Shown here: positions 1 to 33,662 of the stretch, in pieces
How positions within the stretch are numbered: position 1 is the stretch's first letter
How the letters are laid out: the number at the start of each line of letters is the position of its first letter
Origin: Nymphaea colorata
Lineage: Eukaryota; Streptophyta; Magnoliopsida; Nymphaeales; Nymphaeaceae
Direction of reading: 5' to 3'
NCBI RefSeq assembly: GCF_008831285.2
Contig: NC_045148.1
Coordinates: 6,207,001 to 6,271,000, forward strand
DNA length: 64,000 bases
The notes under the pieces: generated by a model
Databases searched by the model: none
What the model was told of the DNA's origin: nothing
What the model saw: only the letters and a program-made list of their open reading frames with translations
Translations under genes and position numbers: made by a program

Positions 1-244
1 AAAAGCTCTTATGTCCTCATGAACACAAATTTTTGGAGGCCTGGACTTATACTAACCCACAATCAGTTCTGTAGTCTCAGAGAATTAATTCCTATAGTAC
101 CCTACTGTTGGATGGTTATGGATCATGCCATTTGACATTGTGTTGATTAAATAATACGAAGAATCCATGAACCAAGTTCGGGTGCCACTTTGTGGTTGAT
201 TTGACAAGCAGTCATGGGACTTTTGCTACTATTTCAGGTTGGTT

Positions 245-901
245 CATAGTTGGCAAACCCTGCAAGTTGACTCGTCGGATTGCCAAGCGACTGGGACAAG
301 AGTCAAAGTATTAACCCAAATGCAACCAAATCCTCAGGGGCGGAACGAGGAATTTTTCATGAGGAGGGAGGAATTATAGTTTCAAAATTTTGACAGGGGC
401 CGAAATATAATTTTTCAAAATTTTTATATAAGATGAATATATTTTTTTTAATTCTTATTTTTTTTTTAAATAGGGGGGCCGGGGCCCCTGCTGGCCCCCC
501 CTTCCCTCCGCCCCTGCAAATGCTAAAGGAGTTGGTCATGAATTGGCTGATCAGTTGAATGGGCACGGGACTTCTCAATTCTAGACTGTTTCATTCAGCA
601 CCAATTTCTAACTATTATTTTAAGAAATAAACTGTTGTTGTTTGTCAGAAATAAACTAATTTAAGATGTCGTTTTGGCTGTTAGTATTTTGTAGCTGTGT
701 ACTTGTGTCCATAAACTGTATTTGTTTGATTACATTTACTTGGTAGTTGTTACTTTATAAATGTGTTCAACTTATTCATCGATGTGTAATAAAGTACTAA
801 AAAATATATGACCTGGCCAATACGAGTCATTGACTCAACTTGCTGACCCATGACCATGTAATTACCCAAATCAAGTTTAATTCATGGGTTTGCCAGCTAT
901 G
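245..901. mobile_element. hAT-like MITE, host of a nested MITE
   Basis: The left end reads CATAGTTGGCAAACCC and the reverse complement of the right end reads CATAGCTGGCAAACCC (15 of 16 identical). It is flanked by 8-bp GGTTGGTT (237-244) and GATTGGTT (902-909), 7 of 8 identical. The 657-bp element lies in the methyltransferase intron and contains the 182-bp element at 335-516. A relative with the same termini is at 33440-33662. No coding potential is seen inside. Confidence 0.75.
335..516. mobile_element. 182-bp MITE with CAGGGGCGGA termini
   Basis: It begins CAGGGGCGGAACGAG and ends CCTCCGCCCCTG, so the terminal inverted repeat is CAGGGGCGGA(A/G). Flanking 8-mers are CAAATCCT (327-334) and CAAATGCT (517-524), 7 of 8 identical. 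The core is an AT-rich tract followed by a GGGGCCGGGGCCCC block. An 8-bp TSD with a CAG-type end points to the hAT superfamily. It sits inside the element at 245-901, so it inserted later. Confidence 0.75.
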
Positions 902-2205
902 GATTGGTTATTCTCTGAAAACTTGTGACTTGTGATGCATATAATGCCCTGGGAGGAGAAGATCTTCTACATGCTTGACATGCTAAATGCAAAAAATGAT
1001 TGCCATTGGTGCTGTACTAATGAGTAATGACTGGTCATCTTATATGTTGAATAAGTGCATGAACTCTTGTTTTGGGCTGTTGTTTGTCTATATTTTTGTC
1101 CACTTTTTATTATTTCTGACAATTTGGACTGTTTTGCATCACATGAATGATATCGCAGATATGGTTCATATTGTTAGTAAAATTTAATACACGGAGATGC
1201 TATACTTGACAGAGTGAGCTACTTTTTGTTTCTTTAGCATATTCTCTTATCTTTTGACACCAATGGACCAAGATTATGTCTTTTGGATGTAAAAGATGGT
1301 TGAACCGTTTCCTCTGACATGGTCAAGCATATAGGCCTGTCTTTCATCAGCATATAAATTGTGACTCATAAAAGTGAGTGCTTCTTTAAAAAAACATATA
1401 AAGTCTCCAGGAACAGAAAAGAAATATCGGGCGTGAACCCTTGTGAAACACATTGAGTGGACTAGCTTAATGCAAAATTTATTCTTATTGTTGCTTCTAT
1501 TTTGCTTTTTTTGTTTTGTTTTGTTTTTTTTTTTTCAATCAGCAACTTATGAGCTTACTTTCAAATTCAATTTGATTATGTTAAAAATTGGGAGGAGGGG
1601 GAGGGGTGTTGAGGGAGTGCTTTTGGTAAGGTAGGTGGAGTGGTCTGAGAATGATATTTCTTCACAATGATGTTTTGGTAATTTCTTTGACAGATTTGTT
1701 CTTATAAATAAATTTAAAAAATCAAAAATTGATTTCACAAGCCAAATCATAAGGAGACCGTTGTTGAAGTTTGTTATTTTGTGATATTTATATGGCATTA
1801 TGGCCCCACGTTATATTCTAAAGTCACTGAAAATGAAACTGAAAAGTGTTAACACTCCCTGTTGGAGGTCCTAATTCAAGCCAATTTGAGACAAGTAATT
1901 TACATCTGGAAAGCTGTTCTTTTTTATTGTTCATTTGCCTTCATGTTTTCCTCTTTTATGGTTATTTTTTTTAAGTTTTAGCAGTTAGTTGTATCACCCT
2001 TTTGCCTGGTTTCAGTTGTAAATATGTGGGATATAATTTTGTACATGCACTATCAATACTCAAATGAAAGTAAAATATTGATTATGTGCGAAAAGGCAAT
2101 GACATATCTGTCTGCTGTCAGAAGCATCAAAGAATAATTAGATTAGGTAAAAAAATGCTCTAAATCTTATGTAGATTTGATGAACGACCTACTGTTTTAT
2201 TACAG

Positions 2206-3405
2206 GATGTTCATGCAACCAATATTATTCTGAATCCAGGATTGGCATTTGGTACAGGAGAGCATCCTACAACAAAATTATGCTTGTTGCTGTTGAATGA
2301 GGTGGTGGCAGGTGGAGAAAATGTCTTGGACTATGGCACTGGTTCTGGGGTACTTGGTATTTCAGCTATCAAGGTAAATATTGTTCTTTCTATGTTTTCG
2401 TATTTTATTGTTAATAGCATTATAGGATACTCTCCCTTTCAGTGTAATGAATAAATGGTTTCCAAAATAGGTAGTTTCCTCTCCAAATTTTTGGTATAAG
2501 ATTGTGATGTTGATGGATCAGATTCAGATTGGATATCCAAATGAACCACTTAAAATCAGTCGAGTATTAAACGCTTTGAAATCCTTATAAGAAATCAGAT
2601 CTGATATCATTTTGGAAAATAACATTCAATTGGATTAAGATACTGATTTATTATCTGATTGGATAATGGATGTTGCCTTTGCCCAGTTAATTTTTGTATA
2701 TCAAAATCTAATCAACTTTTGAAATCAGATCCTAACTTTGTTATCCAATGCGGGATCAGATTTTCAGATGTATTGGATCTGCCATCAATGTTGGAATTTG
2801 AATTGGATTCAGCTGCAGGTTTAAACATCAAATTTGGAAATTGTCTGCCTTTTGCTTCTTTCATATTTGAACCTGAATATGCAAATATCCGACAAAACTG
2901 AATCTAATAGACAGTACATCCAGCCTGAATCCAATCCATTGTCATCTCTAGTATAAAGGTGACTAAAGGCGCCACATGGCTGAGGGATCCTTTTGAGCCA
3001 AAATAAAACAAAAATGTGATGCTGGAGGAATTCCGGAATCATTTTGCTTGTCTCATATTTAATATCTTTATTAGATTAACATAGTTCCTGAAAACACTCT
3101 CCCTCTCTTGGATTTATATCCCTAGGCTATGACATCTAGAACTTTCCGGGCCAATTGAAGTTGTTTACGTTCAAACCCAACCATGTCACAGAAAACGAAT
3201 TTATGCGCTGGATTTTATGGACAGACAAATGTAAGGGCTTTAAATAAATTCATTTTGTAAAAATCCTGTCCGCATATTGTGTTTTTACATTTTCTTTGTC
3301 CTAGTTCTGTACTATTAGACTTTCTGAATGCTTCCATATAATTGAATATTTTAAAAAGAAAAATTCAGGTGGCCAGGAAAGCCCGATGACGCCCTAGATG
3401 TCATA

Positions 3406-3500
<95 letters not shown>

Positions 3501-4677
3501 CATATATATACATATATATATATACATATATATATATATCTGTGTGTGTGTGTGTGTGACCAGATATATCTATGGCCCATTATATCTTATAATTATTTCA
3601 CATTCTGTTGTTTATGGGTTACGTCACATAGGTACGGGTACGAGTGCTAGTACGGGTATGGTGAAGCGAGTACGGGTACCGTGTTTTCACCAATCTTGGT
3701 ACGGCGGTACAGCGATAGTTATATATTTTTAATTAATTATATACATGAAATCAGCAAAAAAAAGTAACATAAATATAAGAAACAGATGCCATTTTTGCCG
3801 TAAATATGTTGTATGAAGGTAAGGAAGAAGGAGGAAGAGGCATCATGCCATTTGAAATTGGTTTGGATCAGTTCCAACTCAGAACCAATCTGAACCGTAC
3901 CACCGCCATACTGCTGTACCAGTATGGGTACGTGGGCAAAGCCCACGTACCCGTGTGACAATGTTTATGGGATGTTTAACATGCAACATAACAAAATTCT
4001 AGATTAATTTTTTTATCTGTTTACTCTGTTGATGATAAGCATCTTTATGTTCTTTGTGATCCTATAAATCCTTTATAGTAAGTTTACTTTGCCATCCTGG
4101 TTATTGCAGCTTGGAGCTGCTTATTCTCTTGGAGTTGATGTAGATCCTCAGGCAATACTGTCAGCATCACAGAATGCAACCTTGAATAATATTGGACCAG
4201 ACAAGTTGCAGTTGTACTTGACAACTTGCAAAGTTCCTCCTTCCTTAATTGATAGCATGCATGAAAGGGATAAAAAGGGGAATCCTTATATTGTTAATTT
4301 CATTCAACGTAATGTGCAATATGATATCGTTGTGGCAAATATAATTCTAAATCCGCTCTTGGAGTTGGCAGAAAAAATTACCTCGTATGCAAAGTCAGGA
4401 GGCACTGTTGGAATCTCCGGTTTCTTGGTGGAGCAGGTTCTTCCTTTTTACTCCTATGGCTAGTCTCTTATATTGCTTTTATTGCCCTTCGTTTTTTAAA
4501 AAAGGCTTTCACATGTAATTTAGATGATCCAATTTTCCTTTCCTCTTGGTTTTTGTCTCACAACCTGAACCTTTACAGCTTCCACAGATTGAAGAATGTT
4601 ATTCTACCTTCTTGGAGAACATGTCTATAACAGAGATGGATGGTTGGGTCTGTGTCAGAGGCACCAAAAAGTTATAA
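2206..4677 (+). CDS. prmA: PrmA-type ribosomal protein L11 methyltransferase, 3' part (three last exons)
   Basis: Three exons join in phase 0: 2206-2373, 4110-4436 and 4579-4677 (TAA stop), giving the C-terminal 197 residues. Seen: [13 protein letters not shown] at fragment residues 12-24, the SAM-binding loop [13 protein letters not shown] (42-54), GVDVDP (64-69) carrying the acidic residue expected to bind the ribose, and [13 protein letters not shown] (128-140), the NPP-like post-motif. The protein ends [10 protein letters not shown], as PrmA proteins do. The family trimethylates ribosomal protein L11 using S-adenosylmethionine; in plants it probably acts on organellar ribosomes, but the targeting N-terminus is outside the window. 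The exon upstream of DVHATN was searched for in 1-2205 and not found, so the preceding intron exceeds 2.2 kb. Junctions are AG|GATG, AAG|GTAA, CAG|CTTG, CAG|GTTC and CAG|CTTC. The intron 2374-4109 carries two MITEs and a long microsatellite. Confidence 0.93.
2502..2950. mobile_element. MITE with TAGRGATGTCAATGG-type ends
   Basis: The left end is TTGTGATGTTGATGGAT and the reverse complement of the right end is TAGAGATGACAATGGAT. The flanks GTATAAGA (2494-2501) and GTATAAAG (2951-2958) match at 6 of 8 positions. The interior is full of GGAT, GATTC and ATATCC words. The right half aligns by eye with 42729-42945, and the termini with 41386-41818. It lies in the methyltransferase intron. Confidence 0.65.
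3408..3558. repeat. Compound (CT)n (TA)n (TG)n microsatellite
   Basis: About 20 bp of CT repeats runs into about 110 bp of TA repeats interrupted by scattered CATA units, then TG repeats. It lies in the last large intron of the methyltransferase gene, just left of the MITE at 3619. Confidence 0.95.
3619..3963. mobile_element. MITE of the TACGGGTACGG family, perfect 8-bp TSD
   Basis: The left end is TTACGTCACATAGGTACGGG; the right end in reverse complement is CATTGTCACACGGGTACG. It is flanked by identical 8-mers TTTATGGG at 3611-3618 and 3964-3971. Subterminal regions hold repeated GTACGGGTACG words. Size 345 bp, with no open frame. It is in the methyltransferase intron. Confidence 0.85.
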
Positions 4678-5130
4678 GATGCCTTTGGTTTTAAGGTTAA
4701 TATTGAAGCCAACAAACATGCAACACATGGAAGATTCTGTTAACCTACATCACAAATTTTATGATTTCTTCCAGCAACTCTGCAAGGTTCTGAAAATCAT
4801 GCCATGAAAAGCTATGCCCACATGAGTTGGAATGTAAGGCTTGATGTTCGTCATTGTTTTACAAGTATTGCCAGTTTATTATGTACATATTGATGTGAAA
4901 ATGCTACTATTTCTGCTATTGTTTCTGTCCAAGGTTATTTTTTCAATGCCATTATTGTTGCTTGTCAGGGTGGCTGCAATAATTGATTTCCTTTTGTTCC
5001 CAAAAATAAAATCTAATGCCAATTGGCCTGTCTTCCCTTATGAAGAGGGACTGAAAGTTGGATAATTGATGAGCCATAGGTGGCTCAACATGGGCATCAA
5101 CAGCTTGATTACAATCTCTCACAATCTCAG

Positions 5131-5405
5131 TAGCCAAAAGTGCTAGGCAAGCCTAGGCAATGGCCCTCCAAAAAGGCCTGAGTGGCACCTGGACGGCCAG
5201 CTTGGCTGGCCAGAAACAACAGTATATGAAGGGAAAAAAGACAGGAGGAAGAAGAAGGTGAAGGAGAATAAGAAAAAGAAGAAAAAGCAGAGAAAGCATT
5301 AGAAAAGAATATGAAAAAGGTAAAAGAAGAGTGAGAAAACAGGAGAAGAAATTCATAACTTTTTTGGGCTTGGGCACCTAGGTGGCAATGCTAGTCAAAA
5401 TAGTC
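5131..5405. repeat. Dispersed GA-rich repeat, copy 1
   Basis: It starts with AGCCAAAAGTGCTAGGCAAG, has a purine-rich (GAAGAA) core after ATGAAGGGAAAAAAGA, and ends with CACCTAGGTGGCAATGCTAG plus TCAAAA. The same order of words occurs at 14205-14420 in a kinase intron. A further relative at about 24385-24690 is in inverse orientation. Class is unknown; no clear TSD. Confidence 0.5.
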
Positions 5406-6384
5406 CTGTTTTTGACTAGTAAGTACTAAGGTCGTTAGTGGAGATGTAGTGTGATTGTGTAATCCACTGGCATATAGTTCAGGAAAGGCTGGTGTATTCT
5501 GCTTCCACTTGTGTAGCACAAAGAAAAACTTAGTAGTAGAATGGGTCATTATTTATTAAGGATGCATGTCTTCATGAAGGCTTCTGTTTTCGAATCACAA
5601 GAGTGTGGTTAACTGTTGATCTGCAAAGCAACGGTATAAGGTCTATCTATTTCTGTAATTACTGGAGTGTCAGAGTATGGACTTCTCTCTGTGGTTCTCA
5701 ACGTGTCTGCTAGTGGTTAATGCCAATGTGAAGTCCATGGCTCAGTTATTCATCCTGTATTCTTGAATTTGTTAACGAGCCATTCTAGGACTTCATTGGC
5801 TGAAAAGCTAACTGTTTATAACTTTATGTAATCCAGTTTTCTATTTCATGTTTCATAGAATGGGTTAGTAATACATCAGATGAAGGTGTGAACAGTACAT
5901 CCTTCCACATGCTCAAAACCACTGATTGATTTCTCTCCGTTGTAATCTGCACTAGATTCTTTCAGCAGAATCAGTTTGGTAGTTTGTGGTCATAGCATCT
6001 GTTCTTTTGTTCTTGGGCCATATTTTTCTTTGATTGTATGAAGGTCGTCACAGGGTCTCTATACAGTTTTGGGTGTTGATGTCTTCATTTCCTCGATTTG
6101 AAACTGTGAGGAAATATCAGATTGGTGGGGGACCTAGCATTTTGTCCAGTTCTAATCTATGTCAACGGAGTAATAGGTGGTTAATTTTTCTTTATTTTTA
6201 AATTATCTTATCAATCCATCGATGACCATTTGTTGCTATCTCGTTTGCATAGTTTGCAGCTATCAATCGTACTTTTATCATATCAGGAATAATGGTATTG
6301 AGGAACCCTATAAGACAATTTTGAAGTCTACCGAGTCACAATGTTGTTCGCCTGCGACGATAAATCGGAGATAGAACAAGGAAA

Positions 6385-6650
6385 ATTCTCTTAATAAAGC
6401 ACGGGCACGTCCTCAAAAATTGAAAACTACGTGTTTGAATCTCCTGTGAATTCCCGCAAACCGCCTGCTGGAGGGTGGGCCTCCTACCTTTATTTCAGCA
6501 AGAATATGATACAGTCAAGAATCAAAGAATACTAATCAATCAGAAAACAACAGCAAAAGCAGGGCAAAAACATGAACCATGCTAACGAAAAGAAACTAGC
6601 ACGGGCATGGCCTCGAAAAATGAAAACATCTTTGAATCTCCTGCAATAGC
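6385..6650. repeat. Pair of short direct repeats
   Basis: The segment beginning AAGCACGGGCACGTCCTC near 6398 recurs as TAGCACGGGCATGGCCTC near 6598. Both are followed by GAAAA and a TTTGAATCTCCTG word. The second word resembles a tRNA box B, so a decayed SINE is conceivable but not shown. Confidence 0.35.
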
Positions 6651-8224
6651 ATGTATTCAATTAGACCGAGTTTCATTTTTACGTCTTTAAGATGAATAGA
6701 CATGCAAATTTTTTTCTCATTAACTATAAGTCTATTTTCCTGGACGTTGTTATGGTGAAGAGGCTGGGAATTTTAAGAAGCAATGCTGCTGAAGAAAAGA
6801 CGGACGCAATTTCCAGCCAATGTGTGCAAGTTTTGATTATGTTGGATTTGTTTTCCAACTTAGAAGTGAAAGAAATAATGTCGAGGATGGTGATGGCATC
6901 AATCATGAGATGAGAAACTTCAATAAAAGATATAAAAGATCAAGCCAGATGAATGAAAGAATTTGAACGGATGATAATGTTGAAATTTATTAAGGATTAT
7001 TATAAACCACAAAGAAAATTTTTATGGTAGGAGAGAAGAGTTACCATCGTGTGAATTGTAACAGCTTTTGTAGGAGCATTTCATTCAATCAGTTGTAAAA
7101 TTCCCCATAAATATGAGGGACTTGAACTATGAATTCTAAGGGCAATGGTCTTCCGTGGCTAAATAACAAATATCGCTCCATGTTAAAATTTTCTTATCTT
7201 TATTTTATATGTTATTTTTGTACAAGAAGATTATCCATAAACAGACAATGTAATTCTCCCTTGAACATTGGGCCTAGACAAAGAACATTTGTTCCGAGAA
7301 AATCTCACAATAGTAACTGAGAAAATATTAGATGAGAGGTCAAGACCATCCCCCTTCCCTGCACTCCTGCTGTCCAGGCTGCTTTAGGTACTGAGGGGAC
7401 TTGTACCCTCCAACTTGGGAGTAGCAATTACCACCATTTACAGTTCAAAAGAGCAGCACATTTAAGTGTGACTGTGACTTTATGGATTTGAAACTCAAAC
7501 CCTGTTTCGGTGAGCTGCTTTGCTGCCGGTCGTAAAATGCAAATGCTCGTTCTGCTAAGTTGCATTAATCGAATTAAAATAGCGTTTGAGATTGAACCCA
7601 GCCCGATTATAAAGGATCCGTTTAAGATGGATCTGGTAAAGGAAGTATCCAACCCAGATGGGCAGTCGGTTTTCGTGAGAGTTGCGTGGATGCAAACGAG
7701 AAGAACAGTAAAGAAGCCAACAAGGAGACGCTTAACCAACTGTTTAATTTCTAAAAGCATACAAATGGACATAAAATTGGAACGGTACAGAGAGGATGAA
7801 TTCACTAGATGCACTCGAAGAAGGTTGTAGTTTCCCATTTGACCTAGAAGGGGCAGTAAAAGGACGGACCTGATTTTCTTTTTGGGTTTGACCCAATGCG
7901 AGTTAATACGGTTATAAACGTCAAGCACCATTCTGTTTCCTCAGTAACGTGCCAACTTATTAGATCACTTTGGAACTTTTAAGTTGAAAGAGGTAAATAG
8001 CTTAATATGCTGGGTGTTTTTCTTGCTATCAGTGAGTCGTTTAATCTGCACTTATTTGATCATCAACAAGTAATCGAGAAAACCTTTCTTCATTAATTCC
8101 TTATGTTTGTTTTGATGAGTTTTCATGTTGGTTTTGCCTCTTTATTTGCTTATTAATTATTTTATCTTCCCTTAAACTTGATAATCTAGCCTGTGAAATC
8201 CTTGGCCATACAGTTCGAGCATCC

Positions 8225-8362
8225 TCAACATCCATGAAACTGAACACCAATGGCATGGCTGTGACAACGAATTATAATGTCACGGGTTTCTTCATGATAA
8301 GCACCATAGCTTGCACTATAAATGGCAGCAAATAGAATCAAAATGGAGAGCGAGGATACCAT
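8225..8362 (-). CDS. Possible 45-aa secreted peptide frame (doubtful)
   Basis: From the second in-frame ATG the frame encodes MVSSLSILILFAAIYSASYG, which reads like a signal peptide ending in small residues. It is followed by a short 25-residue tail with two cysteines (…CHSHAIGVQFHGC). I do not recognise the family, see no intron or promoter support, and a frame this short can arise by chance. Listed only because the hydrophobic N-terminus is better than random. Confidence 0.12.
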   Translation of the reverse strand: MVSSLSILILFAAIYSASYGAYHEETRDIIIRCHSHAIGVQFHGC

Positions 8363-9331
8363 ATTGCGAAGAAATGGAAAATCAAAGGCATGCCGTCGAT
8401 CTACAGAGTAGGCTTTGTCAAGCATACGGAAGAATCCACCAACACAGATCTTTGGGTGGCTTTACATGACCGCACAATGTCTGCCCAACTTATCCTGTTT
8501 TTAGATTCATGAATCTCACTAGAGACACGTTTAACGCCCCAGCGGTATCTTGAGTGTCAAGTCTCGAGTTCCAGCCTGCATATGATATTCCACTTGTCCT
8601 GTGGTGAGATTCCACTTTACTGCAAAGGATAGTCCCTTGGTGAGTTTTAAACGAAGATCTCAGTAAAAACAAACCCGCCGAAAGAAATTTTCAGCGCCAC
8701 GCCAACCATCTTTTGGGAACATTCCAGCTCTTGTGCTTCGAACGACCACACTTCCTCTCACTTTTGCAGGGTACATGCACCGTAATGGGGTTTTACTTTT
8801 CATTGAAGGTGGAATTTGCTGTAAATTCTAAATCTCAAGAGTAACATGGCTATCACTGAAGAAAAACCTTAAAGGTGTTGATCGGTTTTCAGAAGTTCTA
8901 TATATGTAATCCAATTTATAATCAGAATCTCTCGGATTTGGATATTCACAGCTTACACATCAAAATGAACAACTTTGAACAGGTCAAACTCTAGCCTCAT
9001 ATCATCCAAATGAATGACAAATAGTGGCCACCCAAACCAAACCCAGGTGAGCGAGTGGGTTACCCCACCGCTTGGCCGAGAGAAAAAGCCCCTTCTCACT
9101 TGCCCACAGGGTTCAAAGCTGTGTTGATATCAGTGACAAGATCATCACATACTTTAACTTAGAGGTGGGACCCATTGCCCATAGCCCCCTGCGGGTTCAA
9201 ACTGGAGATGCGCCTCCAACACACCCCAAGTCTGCCCACTTGAGCTTATGGACATTCAAACTGCGGCAATATAACAAAGAAAACGGTTGCATCCAGAAAA
9301 AAGCAAGGGAAAAACTCTGATTATGGACAGT

Positions 9332-9392
9332 CTAAGTCACATGGGTACGGGTATGGACATGACAACTTTAAAAAATATAGGTACGTTGAACA

Positions 9393-9451
<59 letters not shown>

Positions 9452-9713
9452 GTAATGCAAAATAAAACAAAAAAATTGAAATGAAAGCAACATTTAAATG
9501 AACAAGTGATTTAAATAAAAACATTACATGTTAATGAACAATAACTCTAAAAATAAAATGAAAACTAAGCTGGAAAAAATTAATCATGTCAAACTAAACA
9601 GTTTATGTCAGTTTCAAATATAAAAAGTACCCAAGTGTGTTCAAGTACCCACTTTGGGTACGGTTAAGGCGACACGTGTACATGGATCTTAGTGAAGTAC
9701 CCATGTGACTTAG
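9332..9713. mobile_element. MITE of the TACGGGTACGG family, perfect TIR and TSD
   Basis: Both ends read CTAAGTCACATGGG inward (identical over 14 bp) and the flanks are identical 8-mers TGGACAGT (9324-9331 and 9714-9721). It carries a (TA)n run of about 54 bp at 9396-9449. Its right half is homologous to 52225-52595 (shared CAATAACTCTAAAAA). Size 382 bp, no coding content. Confidence 0.9.
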
Positions 9714-10039
9714 TGGACAGTAGAAGTAAACTATGTTGATGCTGATCAGATCATCTCAGCAGCCGGCAAAAAAAGATGGCCATTGATCGTGGAGAAGAGG
9801 GTGAGAGAACATTAGATCTGCCATTTATAATCAAACAGAAACTTTCTATCGTAAAAAGATAAGCTCGTATTGAATTTAAAATGATAGGTATATGAAATCC
9901 CATCAGAGTGAAAACATAGTGAAAAATCAAAAAAGACAACACGCTGCTATGCAGAACCAAAATGATATGTACATCAAAATGAATATAACATACAAAGCAT
10001 ACAAAGGGCAGCAGAACCAAAAAATTCAAAATACTCCCA

Positions 10040-31810
<21,771 letters not shown>

Positions 31811-32600
31811 TTTACCAGATATGACTTCCCGTGCTTCAAACTCTGCGAACTTCTCCTAGGAGTGCAACGTCGAGATCTTTAGGAAAGACCCCTCTGATCC
31901 ATGCACTAGAGAAAACCGACACCGGGCATCGCTTATTTTCGATAAAAACAGATCGAGCAGATGCTTCTTCGGAGACGATTACAAGTTAAGAATCACAAGA
32001 GCCCTGAAAATGTAAAAGGATGCTTTGGATGTAGAGAGAGAGAGAGAGGGAGAGTACCTGAGACGTGCAGTGCTGTTCATAACTTGGAGCGACCCTAATC
32101 AATATCTCTCCCCGGTTAGTTCTCGGAGAGATGGACCGGATTTTAGAACTTGGAGCCAACCCTGTCCTCTCTAGAGAGAGGAAGGGGGTTAGGTTAAAGA
32201 GGTAGACTTTCTGTTCCACTGGCGCTCTCATGTGATGTTAGATCTCGAGATCTTGGATGCACTTTTTGTTAGAAAGTTGACAAAAAAATTATCAGAACAT
32301 AAGTTTATGCCTTAAAAACCAATAAGGATCTCAATCTATGATTCTTAAGCCTGTTAAAAATAAATACACCTAAGTGAGTTCATCTTAAGTCAAATCATCC
32401 AATCTTAAATGCAAAGTTATCAAACGCCCTTTTAATTTTTCTCTCTTATACCTTTTCGAGTCAGATCATGTTAGATCCGAATCTAACAACGTTATCACTT
32501 TGGAGCATATCAGCCCATCGAAATGCGTCCAAGAGCGTGTTTGATGGAGTCCACGTGCCAAAACTAATGCAGGATTTTTTTCTTCAATTCATGGGGTGGC
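31811..32600 (-). promoter_or_regulatory. Leader and probable promoter region of the kinase gene
   Basis: The sequence upstream of the ATG at 31810 is the expected 5' UTR and promoter. A (GA)n stretch at about 32034-32054 lies in it. A TATAAGAGAG word reads on the minus strand at 32450-32441. Donor-like CAG|GTACTC (32058/32057) and acceptor-like TTTCAG|GG (32004/32003) are only 54 bp apart, short for a plant intron, so a leader intron is not claimed. Confidence 0.3.
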
Positions 32601-32910
32601 AGGTTCAGAATCTTATCGTGCACTCTTTATCTATTGTTTGATTGACATGTAGTGGACGCCAGCAGTGAGCAGAGAGCTGCCGTGGGAAGTGGGACGCCAG
32701 CGGATGAGCAGCCATTTGCAAGTAAATTCAAGGAGAAATATAAGGTCGTTTACACTGTTATTTCCTCAAGCTGCCTAATTATAGAACATTAAAACTATTG
32801 TTTATTTATCTCTTCAATTTCAAGGTATATTAAGACTGACAGTTTTTAGAAAATGAAGCAGATTCATAAAACATTTGTTATAATGTCAGGAGGCAGGTTT
32901 ATAGTATAGT

Positions 32911-33078
32911 AAAGGGTGGAGCTAGAAATTTTTTTATGAGGAGGGCCGAATTAAAATTTTTAAATTTTGACTAAAACTGAAATGTCATTTTTCAAAAAAT
33001 TTATATAAAAACAAGTGAAATTTTATAAAATTTACATATAATTTTTTTTAAAAAAATTGAGGTGGGGCAAGGATCCAT
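32911..33078. repeat. Degenerate relative of the CAGGGGCGGA MITE
   Basis: AAAGGGTGGAGCTAGAAATT followed by ATGAGGAGGGCCGAATT and an A/T-rich core mirrors the order of words in 335-516. The right terminus is not clear and no TSD is visible. Confidence 0.45.
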
Positions 33079-33207
33079 GCGAGCAATACCTTTATTCTGT
33101 CTCCCATGTATAGTAATACTGTGTTACTATTACCAAACAGCTCCTAACGGATGAAGATAGGAGAAGCAGTTGGGATAATGGTGAGGCTGGAGAAGGAGGG
33201 CATGCAA

Positions 33208-33275
33208 CAATTCTTTCACTATACTTTCTGCACATTATCAGCAATTCTTTCACTATACTTTTTGCACATTATCCC
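33208..33275. repeat. 34-bp tandem repeat, two copies
   Basis: CAATTCTTTCACTATACTTT starts at 33208 and again at 33242, each continuing to TGCACATTATC; the copies differ at three positions or so. Confidence 0.85.
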
Positions 33276-33439
33276 TCGATTTCTTTTTCCATGCATCTGG
33301 TATCCAGTCATGTTTGGTCTCTCAAACTGAACTGGTAAATGAGATGACTGAAATTAAGGGAACCGGTTGGGGATTGTTAGGACTCTTCCCTTGATGGCCC
33401 AATACAAATTCAGCAGGAGTCTGAACTCTTGTTGTGGGC

Positions 33440-33662
33440 CATAGTTGGCAGACCTGTGACTCTGACTCGATCAGCATATGATTGACGTTAGCTAGTTGGC
33501 TCGTCGACTTGGTCGAGTATTCAAATAACCAAAATGTAATTCGTTGCAGCTAAATCGGGCGCCGAGTCAAGGGCGAATCAAGGGTGAGCCGTGGACGGAT
33601 TGTTGGCAATCCAAGCTGACTCGGGCGATTTTCGAGTCAGCTCGGAGAGTTTGCCAACTATG
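33440..33662. mobile_element. MITE with CATAGTTGGCA ends
   Basis: The left end is CATAGTTGGCAGACC; the right end in reverse complement is CATAGTTGGCAAACTC. The flanks TTGTGGGC (33432-33439) and GTGTGGAC (33663-33670) match at 6 of 8 positions. The interior has GACTCG/CGAGTC words. It shares termini with the element at 245-901. Confidence 0.65.

Larger units (their letters stand above)
4678..9331. other. Intergenic between the methyltransferase and kinase 3' ends; no supported gene
   Basis: The two genes converge here, so both 3' UTRs should lie at the edges of this stretch, but I cannot place poly(A) sites. Inside are a GA-rich dispersed repeat (5131-5405) and a pair of short related segments (6385 and 6599). 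Open frames at 7428-7931 (-) and 7510-7830 (+) overlap on opposite strands and match nothing I recognise. A 45-codon secreted-like frame at 8225-8362 (-) is noted separately. Confidence 0.6.

Noticed and set aside
7428-7931. 167-codon minus-strand open frame, with a 106-codon plus-strand frame opposite
   Set aside because: No recognised domain, and composition like random frames; two long frames on opposite strands of the same DNA suggest chance lack of stops.
32003-32058. Possible leader intron of the kinase gene
   Set aside because: The candidate donor and acceptor enclose only 54 bases, mostly (GA)n, shorter than typical plant introns.
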